DNA of 64,000 bases from Hymenobacter telluris. GTDB taxonomy: Bacteria; Bacteroidota; Bacteroidia; Cytophagales; Hymenobacteraceae. Made by a program: the position numbers and the translations under genes. Positions 36,771 to 44,567 of the stretch are shown one piece after another. Below the pieces are notes generated by a model. The model had not been told where the DNA came from. It ran no database searches and saw only the letters and a list, made by a program, of their open reading frames with translations. The stretch covers positions 1 through 64,000 of the forward strand of contig NZ_JAFLQZ010000007.1 of NCBI RefSeq assembly GCF_017313265.1. The letters are read 5' to 3'. Position 1 is the first letter of the stretch, and each line of letters starts with the position of its first letter.

Positions 36771-36802
36771 GAGTAAGTGAGGAGCTGAGTAACTGAGTAA
36801 AG
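36771..36802. repeat. Single-arm octamer array upstream of dtd
   Basis: Four consecutive 8-mers: GAGTAAGT, GAGGAGCT, GAGTAACT, GAGTAAAG. They begin one base after the dtd start codon's end. Same unit family as the array 500 bp away at 36227-36332, so dtd is bracketed by GAGTAACT-type repeats. No complementary arm is seen here. Confidence 0.85.
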
Positions 36803-36891
36803 AAGTGTGGGTAGAAGCTTGCGCGGAGCACGGCTACTGCCAAGGGCTTCGAGGGCACTTACCCGGCAAAACTAGCATCTTGCAACTCTAA

Positions 36892-38445
36892 TTGCCGCTG
36901 CCTGATTTGCGTTTTACTTTCCTCTGCGTGAAGCTGCCTGATTTTCTGCTGACTGCTCTGGCGCTACTGGCCGTGGTGGCGGTGCGCTTGCACGGCCTGG
37001 CGGAAGCAGCACTACCCGACTACGATTCGGTGCGCAACTGGCAGATAGTGCAGGAGGTAGCCCACGGCAACCTACGCAACCTGTTTCACCACGGCAGCCC
37101 GGCTTTCTCGGTTGTGTATGCGCCGGTGGCCTGGCTCACCACCGATTACCGCGTTTATCAGCACCTGAACGCGCTGCTGGCGGTGGTGGCGCTGGCCTGG
37201 CTGGTGCAGTTTATTGGCCAGACCCTACGCCTAACTCCCCTCGAAAAGGCATTGCTGCTGCTGTTTGCAGGTACATCAGTGTTTCTCACTTTCTCGGGCC
37301 GCGACTTCACTATGGGCTCAATGAGCTTGTGGGTGTTTGTAGGGCTGATACGGGCGCATTACCAGCGGCTACGCCGGCCCAGTGAGTGGGCTCTGCTGCG
37401 GGTGGCGGCGTGGCTGGCCTTGGGGCTGAGTGTCAACTACAAGTTCCTGCTGACTGTGCCTGTTTTGCTGGTGCTGGAGCTGCTGTGGGGTAGGGGGCTG
37501 CTGTGGCGCCCCGCTACGTTCGGGCGGGTACTATTGGTGTTGGCTGGGCCCTACGTGGTGTTTGGGCTGTTAGGAATGTTGGGCGAGCTGCCGTGGTACC
37601 GCTGGCCGGCCGTGTACTACAACCTGGTTTTTCCGGGTGCCAGCAACGCCGCTGGTCGTGCCGGCCACTTCCGCTTCGATGGGCTTTACTATCTGCGCTA
37701 CCTCTGGGATTTTGAGTCGCCACTTTTGCTGCCGGGGTTGCTGGGCGGGTTGTTGCTGGCTTTATGGGGTGGCTGGCCTCGGCTGAAGCAGGAAAGGCGG
37801 CAACCGGGACTAGCGGCGTATTTGAGTGTGTGGGCCGGCTGCTTTCTGCTGGGGATGTCGTTGCTGCTGAAAGCGCCGCGGGGCCTGTTGCTAGTGTATC
37901 CGCTGTTCTATGTTTTGGCGTTTTTGGTGGTGCGGCGGCTGCTACGCAACACTGGCCCGGTGGTGGCTGCCGCCGGAATAACGGTGGGGTTTCTGGCAGC
38001 CACGGCCTTCAACCTGCACCGAATCCAGCGCGAGATTTACGCTTATGCCCCCACCCGCTACGGCCAGTTGGCGCAGCAGCTCCGGCGCCTTGCTCCCGGT
38101 CAGCCCATTGGCATAGCCAGCACCATGAGCCTGGGGCTGCGCCCGTTTCTAACTGAAACCGATACCCTGGCGGTTATTACAACCGAAACGCAGTTGCCTC
38201 AATGGCGCCGCCAGCAGTTCAACTATGTGCTGCTAGATGCCAGCTGGCGCGTCGTTAACTCCCCGTACTTCGATTCGCTGGCGCGCCAGCAGCCACTGCT
38301 GGCGCTGCCAGAACCATTGCTTACCTCGCCGTTGCTGTTCTTAGAGCACTCCGAATATACCGGCTTGGGCTACCAGGAAACGCTAATCCTGCAACAGGCA
38401 GCCCGTCGGGATTCTCTGCAATTGCGTCTTTATCGACTGAGGTGA
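36892..38445 (+). CDS. GT-C-type membrane glycosyltransferase (ArnT/PMT-like, GT39/GT83-like)
   Basis: About 517 residues with ~11 hydrophobic spans. The acidic motif DYDSV in the first extracytoplasmic loop (AALPDYDSVRNW) is the expected metal/substrate site of polyprenyl-phosphate-sugar-dependent GT-C enzymes. The C-terminal ~120 residues form a soluble domain (RYGQLAQQLRRLAPGQP, NYVLLDASWRVVNSPYF). Likely adds a sugar to a lipid or envelope glycan on the outer face of the inner membrane; the acceptor is unknown. The start is uncertain: TTG at 36892 or GTG at 36928. The stop codon lies in the octamer-repeat hairpin. Confidence 0.8.
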   Translation: MPLPDLRFTFLCVKLPDFLLTALALLAVVAVRLHGLAEAALPDYDSVRNWQIVQEVAHGNLRNLFHHGSPAFSVVYAPVAWLTTDYRVYQHLNALLAVVALAWLVQFIGQTLRLTPLEKALLLLFAGTSVFLTFSGRDFTMGSMSLWVFVGLIRAHYQRLRRPSEWALLRVAAWLALGLSVNYKFLLTVPVLLVLELLWGRGLLWRPATFGRVLLVLAGPYVVFGLLGMLGELPWYRWPAVYYNLVFPGASNAAGRAGHFRFDGLYYLRYLWDFESPLLLPGLLGGLLLALWGGWPRLKQERRQPGLAAYLSVWAGCFLLGMSLLLKAPRGLLLVYPLFYVLAFLVVRRLLRNTGPVVAAAGITVGFLAATAFNLHRIQREIYAYAPTRYGQLAQQLRRLAPGQPIGIASTMSLGLRPFLTETDTLAVITTETQLPQWRRQQFNYVLLDASWRVVNSPYFDSLARQQPLLALPEPLLTSPLLFLEHSEYTGLGYQETLILQQAARRDSLQLRLYRLR

Positions 38446-38535
38446 ACTAGTGAGGTGGTGAACTGGTGAGTTTCATGTTCAATCCGCGCAAGTGGCGCCA
38501 ACCGAACAAACTCACCACTTCACCACCTCACCGCT
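38438..38535. repeat. Hairpin whose arms are tandem octamers, between convergent genes
   Basis: Left arm TGAGGTGA, ACTAGTGA, GGTGGTGA, ACTGGTGA (38438-38469); right arm TCACCACT, TCACCACC, TCACCGCT (38512-38535). A 24-bp stretch pairs with one mismatch; the loop is ~40 nt. The left arm contains the stop of the glycosyltransferase gene (38443-38445), and the right arm the stop of mltG (38528-38530). Confidence 0.92.
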
Positions 38536-39589
38536 TAATACCCAGGCTGTCGAGGCGTTGCTGGTAGCGGCTGGCGTTGCGTTTGTGGTCGGCGTAGGTT
38601 TCGGCGAAGTCGGAGTAGCCGCTGCCGTCGGGGCGGGCGCAGAAGAATACGTACTGGTGCGCCGCGGGCTTGAGCACAGCATCCAGGCTCTGGCGGTTGG
38701 CCGAGGTAATGGGGCCGGGCGGCAAGCCTTTGTGCTTGTAAGTGTTGTAGGGCGAGTCCACCAGCTTGTCTTTGTTGAGCACCCGCTTCACCCCAAAATT
38801 GCCGATGGCCCAGAGCAGCGTGGGGTCGGCTTGCAGGCGCATGCCCCGCCGCAGCCGGTTCAGGTACACGCCCGCAATAATGGGTTTGTCTTCTTTCATG
38901 GCCGTTTCGCGCTGCACAATGCTGGCCAGCACGTGTACCTGCGTGGGCGAAAGACCCAAGGAGTCGGCGCGCTGCTGGCGCTTGGTGGTCCAGAACCGGC
39001 GGTGCGTAGCCGCAGCCGAATCCAGAAACTGCCGCGCCGAGGTGTTCCAGAACAACCGATAGGGGCCCGGCAAAAACAGCGTCAGTACGGTAGTGGTGTC
39101 AAGCTGGTAGCGCTGGGTCAGAAACGCGTTGTTGTTGAGTAGCCGGCGCAGTTCCGCAGAATCAGCTTCTAACTGCCGGCTGATTTGCCGCGTGAGCTGG
39201 GGCTTGTATTTAAACGCGTCGAGCGTGAAAGCCAACGTATCCTGACGGCCTGCCAGCAGCATATCCAGCAGGTCCTGGTTGCCCAACGTGGGGCTGAGGC
39301 GGTAACGGCCGGGGTGCACCAGCCGCGGGTAGCCACGCCGTTCGGCCAGCCACTCGAACGTGCGCATGTCGCGCAGCAGCTCATGGCGCCGCAAAGAATC
39401 CAGGACCGCCGCGTAGCCTGTACCCGTGCGGATGTACAAGTAGGCTGCCCCGTACGGCGACACGGCTACATTGGGCTGCCACAGAATCCGCCAAGTGCCG
39501 TACGTGGCGGCACTTACAAGCAGTAAGGCGGTTAGCAGCAGATACCACAGCCAGCGGCGGGAAGCAGGAGCAGGTTTCGGGTCAGGCAA
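38528..39589 (-). CDS. mltG: Endolytic murein transglycosylase (YceG family)
   Basis: A 353-residue inner-membrane enzyme that cleaves nascent peptidoglycan strands and sets glycan length. It has a short cytoplasmic N-terminus, one TM segment (about residues 13-31, WLWYLLLTALLLVSAATYG), a LysM-like subdomain and the catalytic YceG domain. The catalytic Glu lies in LASIVQRETAM, and QADPTLLWAIG, DSPYNTYKHKGLPPGPI and FCARPDGSGYSDFAETY are family hallmarks. It converges with the glycosyltransferase gene. Both stop codons sit in the shared repeat hairpin. Confidence 0.95.
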   Translation of the reverse strand: MPDPKPAPASRRWLWYLLLTALLLVSAATYGTWRILWQPNVAVSPYGAAYLYIRTGTGYAAVLDSLRRHELLRDMRTFEWLAERRGYPRLVHPGRYRLSPTLGNQDLLDMLLAGRQDTLAFTLDAFKYKPQLTRQISRQLEADSAELRRLLNNNAFLTQRYQLDTTTVLTLFLPGPYRLFWNTSARQFLDSAAATHRRFWTTKRQQRADSLGLSPTQVHVLASIVQRETAMKEDKPIIAGVYLNRLRRGMRLQADPTLLWAIGNFGVKRVLNKDKLVDSPYNTYKHKGLPPGPITSANRQSLDAVLKPAAHQYVFFCARPDGSGYSDFAETYADHKRNASRYQQRLDSLGIKR

Positions 39590-39790
39590 AAGCAGAAAGT
39601 CTGATAATGGATAGCAGCTACACCCCTAAACTAGCAGTGTAGTTCCAATTGAAATCATAAACAAGAAGCTACACTGCCGTTCAAGGCACTCACAAGCGGG
39701 CATACGTCCTTCGTTAACCAGCACACAGCAAGGGCTGGTCCGCTGCTCAAGGCATCGGGTTAAGGCCAGGCAAGTGCTTGATAAGTAAAT
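39590..39790. other. Gene-free stretch between mltG and the XRE regulator gene
   Basis: About 200 bases. It contains a short inverted repeat GCAGTGTAG / CTACACTGC (39634-39642, 39669-39677) without a T-run. Nothing else recognisable. Confidence 0.4.
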
Positions 39791-41287
39791 CTATATGTCG
39801 GCGTTGACCAGGGCGGCAATAGCGGCCTCGGTTTCCTGCTGCCGAGCCCGGCGCTCAATTTCCACCGGTTCAGACGCCCGTACTTCGCAGTTCGGAATCT
39901 GGCACCGTTCGCAGGTTTCATTCACTATTTTTTGCGGAATCAGCCCGTCATCGTAAAACTGAATCCGTTGGCGCAGATTATCATCCACTAGCAGCCCCAC
40001 CGTTACGCTAACGGCGGGCTCGGTAGGACCAGCTGCCCGCGCCAGAGTCAGGCACAGATATTCGTCGTTGTTGGGGTAGCGGGAGCGTTGCGCGCCCATT
40101 ACAAAAGCCGTGGTTTCGGTGGTGGCTTGGCGGCGCGCTTCCTGCACCATCCGAATTGATACCCAGCGGCGGCAGTAGTGTTCGTGCAGCTCGTTGCCGT
40201 GCGGGTTGTGCAGGCGCGACAGATGCAGCTCCTTGCTGAGCTTGTAGCCTTCGTCCCGGTCGCGGGCCTGATCAAAGCGCAGAAAAAACAAACTTTGTAG
40301 CCCAAAATGCCGCGGCAGTAGATTGGTGAGCCGCTGCATAAACATCTCCGGCGACACGTCGTAGCGCGCAAGCAGTGCCGCCAGCCCAGCCGGAACCCAG
40401 CCTGGCAGGCTGAAAAATTGCTGCAAGTCGCGCACCAGGCTTTCCTCTTCCATCAGCAATGCGCCAGCAAAGTAAGAGGCCTTGAAGTTGTTGAGCACCT
40501 CATCAAAAGAGCGCACCGGGAATGTGGCATTCACGTACGGCCGCTCTTTTAGCCCCAGGTAGTTGAATGCTACCTCCCGGCCCAATACAAAGGCTTCCTG
40601 CGCTTTCGAGAGGCCCGGCCGCAGCAACAGGCACCGCGTTTTGGGTTGGAAAACCGACCGCAGCCGCCCCAACGACTCATAGTTGGCCAGCTTGGTACGG
40701 TTGAGGGTGTAGCCGTATTTTTCCACCAATACCCGTTCCAGCTGGGTGGTATCGAAGGGAGCCGTGGTAGTTAGGTTCTCTTCCACGCAAAACGTGCGCA
40801 CGTCCTGCTCCAGATCTTCGAAGTAGTTGTCGTGCATCTCCTGATAGGAGCGCAAAGCCGCCAGAAAGAAATTTTCCTGGCGCATTTCAAAGTTGCGGGC
40901 AATTTCGAACAGCGTGCTGATGAAGGCATTCATCTTGGCCGGCGCATCGGCAATCAACTCCACAATCCGGATGGGGTCGAGCCCGTACATCTCCAGCGGA
41001 AACTCCTTCAGTACATCCGACTGCAACAGCTCCGATATCGGTTCCAGGCGTCGGCTTAGCGTAAGCGAAGTCAGCTGGTCGTAGCTGACGCCCAGCACCT
41101 TGCTCAAACTCAGGATTTTGTCGGCCTTGGGGTATTTTTTGCCTTTCTCAATCTCATTCAGGTAGGAAACTGATACATCGCAGGCCCGCGCCATTTCGGC
41201 AGGGGTGAAGCCGCGTTCCTGGCGCAGCTCGCGCAATTTCAATCCGAAAATCAACCGGACAACTTGGCCGTGGCTTAACATAGGCAA
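39791..41287 (-). CDS. XRE-family transcriptional regulator, ScfR/DUF2083 type
   Basis: 498 residues. An N-terminal helix-turn-helix (about residues 12-70: LRELRQERGFTPAEMARACDV then VSYLNEIEKGKKYPK) binds DNA. A long central domain resembles the IrrE/ImmA-like region but lacks an HEXXH motif. The C-terminal DUF2083-like segment ends with CERCQIPNCEVRASEP, a Cys cluster conserved in short-chain fatty acyl regulators (the RamB-like group). Such proteins control acetate/propionate or glyoxylate-cycle genes by sensing acyl-CoA; the target here is unknown because no such metabolic gene is adjacent. The family assignment rests on the domain order and the C-terminal cysteines. Confidence 0.82.
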   Translation of the reverse strand: MPMLSHGQVVRLIFGLKLRELRQERGFTPAEMARACDVSVSYLNEIEKGKKYPKADKILSLSKVLGVSYDQLTSLTLSRRLEPISELLQSDVLKEFPLEMYGLDPIRIVELIADAPAKMNAFISTLFEIARNFEMRQENFFLAALRSYQEMHDNYFEDLEQDVRTFCVEENLTTTAPFDTTQLERVLVEKYGYTLNRTKLANYESLGRLRSVFQPKTRCLLLRPGLSKAQEAFVLGREVAFNYLGLKERPYVNATFPVRSFDEVLNNFKASYFAGALLMEEESLVRDLQQFFSLPGWVPAGLAALLARYDVSPEMFMQRLTNLLPRHFGLQSLFFLRFDQARDRDEGYKLSKELHLSRLHNPHGNELHEHYCRRWVSIRMVQEARRQATTETTAFVMGAQRSRYPNNDEYLCLTLARAAGPTEPAVSVTVGLLVDDNLRQRIQFYDDGLIPQKIVNETCERCQIPNCEVRASEPVEIERRARQQETEAAIAALVNADI

Positions 41288-41760
41288 TAGGACGCGAAAG
41301 TGGGTTCGCGGAGAAAGAGAAGCGGAGCATAAGGTAGCTCATTGGGCACACAACCCGCAGAGCGTCCATCTGCAAAGAACAGAAATTCGGAGAGTTTCTT
41401 TCCTGCCCATGAAATTTAAAAAGGCCCGGTCAGCGCGCCGCCCGCATCAGCCAACTAACCCGAACTATAAGTGTGCAGTTTACGCGGCGCTATCATCCCG
41501 ACAGGCAAGAAGCAGCCAGTGGTAATGCAAACTATTCCACTTGCTACGCGCCAAATTAAGTACGGCCGCTGCCTCATGGCGTGGTAGCTGAGAGTAGAAT
41601 TGGAGGAGTGGAACAGCGGGCTGCCAGATGCCAGAATAAGACGAAATAAGTATGGGATAGAATAGAATAAGTTAATATATAAAAATGTATATTTATTAAT
41701 GAATGTTCGATTGTCTGGGTAGGCAAAAGTCGGATACTCACTCACCAAACTATCTACAAC
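41288..41760. other. 473-bp gene-free region
   Basis: Between the divergent XRE regulator and the small gene at 41761. On the minus strand TACCTTAT (41330-41337 region) is a weak -7 candidate for the regulator. The last ~120 bases before 41761 are A+T-rich. No hairpin terminator, tRNA or tandem repeat was found; overlapping open frames here look random. Confidence 0.45.
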
Positions 41761-42072
41761 ATGGCAGTCAGATTCATTCGGGACCGGGTTGTATTCGACC
41801 CTACCAAAGGCATCACGCAAACCGAGCCGCGGACGGTTACATTTCCGAGCACTGTTCGCACGGCGCAAATTGCGCTGAACGGCTTCGATGTGCAGTACAC
41901 CGACGGCGACCATCATATCCTAAGGCAAATCGTTGATATCGGAGAGCCCAGAATTAACGGCAATGCGGTAACCTACGATGTAAAGCTTCTGCTCCGGGAT
42001 GGATCAGGAAACATTGACGACCGTTACCACGGCACAGTGGATACCCTGATTATTGCCGATACTGCCAGCTGA
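41761..42072 (+). CDS. Small beta-rich protein, weakly like H-type lectin domains
   Basis: 103 residues, no signal peptide, no cysteine. The alternating hydrophobic pattern suggests an all-beta sandwich. A central ALNGFDVQYTDGDHHILRQI followed by LLLRDGSGNIDDRYHG and a terminal VDTLIIAD resembles, loosely, the layout of H-type lectins (beta strands ending in a VxWxA-like strand). I cannot place it in a family with confidence. It is monocistronic, with a long upstream region and its own terminator, and stands out as an orphan among housekeeping genes. Confidence 0.7.
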   Translation: MAVRFIRDRVVFDPTKGITQTEPRTVTFPSTVRTAQIALNGFDVQYTDGDHHILRQIVDIGEPRINGNAVTYDVKLLLRDGSGNIDDRYHGTVDTLIIADTAS

Positions 42073-42092
42073 AGCGGCGTAGTATCTTGAAT

Positions 42093-42131
42093 GAAAAAGA
42101 GCCCGTGCAATACATTGGACGGGCTCTTTTC
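42093..42131. terminator. Terminator between the small beta-rich gene and rnd
   Basis: AAAAGAGCCCGT (42095-42106) pairs with ACGGGCTCTTTT (42119-42130). The inner GTGCAAT/ATTGGAC extends the stem with one mismatch. A- and T-tracts on both sides make it bidirectional for the convergent genes. Confidence 0.92.
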
Positions 42132-42157
42132 GGTGTTATATAAAGTGCCTGAAATAA

Positions 42158-43330
42158 CTAGAAAGGCTGCGCTACCAAAGTATAATCCAAGCTGTGGCGC
42201 TCGGCCGTTTCGCGCAGGATGGTTTTCTGCCAGGGGCGCAACACCTGCTCGGCTCCCAGCTCAATGATGTCGGCTACCAAGCGGTTGGAAAGCACCAGGT
42301 TGGCCACAAAGCCATTAATATCAGTGGTGATATAGGTTTTCAGCTGAGTCAGCAGCTGCTCACGGGCATCGGCGCGGGCGGCTTTTTCGCCGGTAAGGCG
42401 CCGCCGGAACGGGAACCGCCGCTGTTCGGCTGGTAAGGTAGGCTCTGGCGCTGGCACGAAATCCTCGGCGGAAAGGGCTGCTAGTTGCTCAAGATAAGGG
42501 GTGCGCTTCAGCTCAGGGTGCAACCCACGGGCCGCTTTCCAGGCATTGAGGTTGCGGGGTAGGTCGCGCACCAACTCGGGCAGCCGCTCGTTGGCAAATA
42601 CCATGTATGGCGGCCGGTCGAGCTGCCGGGCTACTTGGTCACGGAGCAAGTACAAGTCGCGAAACAATGGCAACTCCTGGGGCAGAATCCGGTATTTGCC
42701 GGCCATGCGCAGGTATGGCCGCTCGTCGCGGGAATAGCGTACGTCTTCCAGCGCGGCGTTTTCTTCTTCGGCCCAATGCGTGCGGCCCAGCGCGGCCAGC
42801 TTGTCGCGCAGCCGGTCGGTCAGCTCAAACAAATACAGCACGTCGTTGGCGGCGTACTGCATCTGAGCTTCGGTAAGGGGGCGCTTCAGCCAGTTGGATT
42901 TCTGCTCGCCCTTGTCCACTTCAATCCCTAGCTCGGCCTGAATCAGGCGGCCCAGGGAGATGTTGTTGTCGGCTTCGGCTAGCAGCGTGTACTGCACGCT
43001 GGTATCCACAATATTGCGAACATGCACCCCGTATAGCTCGTCGAGCAGTAGAATATCCGACTTGCAGCTGTGAAACACCTTGACAACGGCCGGGTCACGC
43101 AGAATCAGCCAGAGTGGCTCCAGTTCGTGCGCCGGGTTGGTCAGCGGCAGTGGGTCGATAAGGTAGGGGGTTTGACCGTCAAAAATCTGGATCAGGGCCA
43201 GATTACGACCGTACCGGTGACGCATATCATCAAACTCCAGGTCGATGGCAATGCGCGAGGCAGTCCGCAGAATGTCGGCGGCGTGTTGCACCTCGGCCGC
43301 TGTGGTCAGGTACTGGATGGGATTAGACAT
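42158..43330 (-). CDS. rnd: Ribonuclease D
   Basis: A 390-residue 3'-5' exoribonuclease acting in tRNA 3'-end maturation. The DEDDy exonuclease signature is complete: Exo I IDLEFDD (Asp-X-Glu), Exo II in KVFHSCKSDILLLDE (Asp), and Exo III YAANDVLYL (Tyr-X3-Asp). One or two HRDC-type helical domains follow (LFRDLYLLRDQVARQL; PRNLNAWKAARGLH). A TACCTTTA -7-like element lies ~70 nt upstream (43399-43406, minus strand). Confidence 0.95.
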   Translation of the reverse strand: MSNPIQYLTTAAEVQHAADILRTASRIAIDLEFDDMRHRYGRNLALIQIFDGQTPYLIDPLPLTNPAHELEPLWLILRDPAVVKVFHSCKSDILLLDELYGVHVRNIVDTSVQYTLLAEADNNISLGRLIQAELGIEVDKGEQKSNWLKRPLTEAQMQYAANDVLYLFELTDRLRDKLAALGRTHWAEEENAALEDVRYSRDERPYLRMAGKYRILPQELPLFRDLYLLRDQVARQLDRPPYMVFANERLPELVRDLPRNLNAWKAARGLHPELKRTPYLEQLAALSAEDFVPAPEPTLPAEQRRFPFRRRLTGEKAARADAREQLLTQLKTYITTDINGFVANLVLSNRLVADIIELGAEQVLRPWQKTILRETAERHSLDYTLVAQPF

Positions 43331-43493
43331 TCAGGGAAAAAAGCAAGAGAGCAGAGCACGGCACTACCGCCGCTTGATATAGACTGTATTGATGCTGGTA
43401 AAGGTAGGCATGACGAATAAGCAAACCCAACGTCAATCAGCCGGAATATACTAACACAACTAACTTAAGAGTGGAAATAGTGAGAGGAACCGG

Positions 43494-43964
43494 CTAATCC
43501 TCGTCGTCCTCCTCATCCTGTGTGAAGTCGAGTTCCTGGGTTAGCGCCAAGGCCTCCTGAATAACTTCTTCCATTAATGGCTGCGAATCGGCATCGAGGG
43601 TGCGCTCGAAAAGGTGAAGCAGCTGCTCGCCTTCCTCATTGACGTAGAGGTTGGTGTAAAGCCGCTCAAAGTGCTTCACTTCCTTCTGAATGATGGCGTC
43701 GATTTCGGAGGTGGAACGCGCGCCTAGCGCGCGGTGCAGCACAGCCAGCACTTGTCGGCTCTCGTCATGGTCGCCGAGGTCGGCTAGGAGTTGCAGCAGA
43801 CTCATGGCTACGCCCAGCCGCACCCGCTCGAAGCGGAACGACAACTCAGGATTTTTGGCGCGCCGAAACTCATCGTAAGCAGCTAAGGTAGCGGAGGTGA
43901 GGTAGCGGCCGGGGTCGGGAATGCGGCTAAAAGCGGCACGTAACAGTTCTTCGTAAGCAGACAT
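43494..43964 (-). CDS. Conserved-looking acidic helical protein, function unknown
   Basis: 156 residues, cytosolic (no signal or TM), predicted mostly alpha-helical (VRLGVAMSLLQLLADLG; EVKHFERLYTNLYV), with a very acidic C-terminus (LDFTQDEEDDED). I do not recognise a family. Its leader is unusual: a TACCTTTG promoter element ~100 nt upstream and, between promoter and start codon, a terminator-like hairpin with a T-run that ends just before the ATG. This suggests regulated expression. Confidence 0.75.
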   Translation of the reverse strand: MSAYEELLRAAFSRIPDPGRYLTSATLAAYDEFRRAKNPELSFRFERVRLGVAMSLLQLLADLGDHDESRQVLAVLHRALGARSTSEIDAIIQKEVKHFERLYTNLYVNEEGEQLLHLFERTLDADSQPLMEEVIQEALALTQELDFTQDEEDDED

Positions 43965-43969
43965 GCAGG

Positions 43970-44012
43970 AGAAAAAAGAGGCCGACCAAACAACGGTAAC
44001 CGTCGTCGGCCT
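43970..44012 (-). promoter_or_regulatory. Attenuator-like hairpin in the leader of the 43494-43964 gene
   Basis: On the minus strand AGGCCGAC pairs with GTCGGCCT (44005-44012 with 43979-43986), enclosing CGGTTACCG. CTTTTTTCTCC follows immediately, ending a few bases before the ATG at 43964. The promoter element is upstream of it, so the hairpin lies within the transcript and would terminate it unless prevented. Confidence 0.55.
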
Positions 44013-44061
44013 ATATTGGCAAATAATCCTGGGCGAAGAAACACCCCGCTATTCTAACGGT

Positions 44062-44069
44062 CAAAGGTA
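44062..44069 (-). promoter_or_regulatory. -7 promoter element of the 43494-43964 gene
   Basis: The minus strand reads TACCTTTG, a perfect consensus match, ~98 nt from the ATG. Back to back with the plus-strand element at 44117-44124, forming a divergent promoter pair. Confidence 0.6.
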
Positions 44070-44116
44070 CGATGGGAAAACGAGCGTACCGATGCCATGT
44101 AGCGGCCATTCCTTGC

Positions 44117-44124
44117 TATCTTTG
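44117..44124 (+). promoter_or_regulatory. -7 promoter element of the small membrane protein gene
   Basis: TATCTTTG, a perfect TAnnTTTG match, 62 nt before the ATG at 44187. Confidence 0.6.
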
Positions 44125-44186
44125 GTAGTTGGGCTGCCTGGCAGCTCCACAGTTTGTTCCCACTTGTTTCCTATTTACTTCGTGTC

Positions 44187-44453
44187 ATGACCCATAAGAA
44201 AAAATGGTTGTTGTTTGCTCCTAGTGGGTTGATGGTCATCGGGTTGGGCTCGTGCTTGGTACAGTGGGCCGCCGCTAAGAAAGAGCGGGGCAAACCAACT
44301 ACCGATTGGGTGGTGGCGGGCACCGTAGCGCTGTGCGTGTTCAACGCGGGCATCAGCTTGTTCGGTCGTGGCGTGGCCGAGAGTGTGCTGTATCAGCTGC
44401 ACGAGCAAGAGCAGGAAGACGACTTCGACTACAGCAACGTACCCCGCTTCTAG
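44187..44453 (+). CDS. Small two-span membrane protein, function unknown
   Basis: 88 residues from the ATG at 44187; the frame is open to 44154 but the promoter position and composition favour 44187. It has a basic start MTHKKKW, a first TM (about 7-28, LLFAPSGLMVIGLGSCLVQWA), a charged cytosolic or periplasmic loop (KKERGKP), a second TM (about 41-60, VVAGTVALCVFNAGISLF) and an acidic tail (EQEQEDDFDYSNVP). Positive-inside suggests both ends cytosolic. No family recognised. Confidence 0.75.
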   Translation: MTHKKKWLLFAPSGLMVIGLGSCLVQWAAAKKERGKPTTDWVVAGTVALCVFNAGISLFGRGVAESVLYQLHEQEQEDDFDYSNVPRF

Positions 44454-44465
44454 CATCAGGTCTAC

Positions 44466-44532
44466 CCGCCAGATAGTGTATAAAAAGCCCGTTGGTGTAG
44501 TGCCAGCGGGCTTTTTATACACTATCTGGCGG
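44466..44532. terminator. 30-bp palindromic terminator after the small membrane protein gene
   Basis: Arms 44466-44495 and 44503-44532 pair along 30 bp with one G-T wobble and a 7-nt loop. The core GCCCGTTGG / CCAGCGGGC is flanked by a 5-nt A-tract/T-tract and a further 14 paired bases. Confidence 0.94.
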
Positions 44533-44567
44533 CTGCTTATTCATTTCTTTTACCTTGTTTTTCGCGG

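Noticed and set aside
35036..38535. CRISPR-like reading of the short tandem units
   Set aside because: Units are 7-8 nt, contiguous, degenerate and arranged in opposed arms without spacers; no cas genes are present.
38492..39142. 216-codon open frame on the plus strand
   Set aside because: Antisense to mltG, which has all catalytic motifs; the frame starts inside the octamer hairpin.
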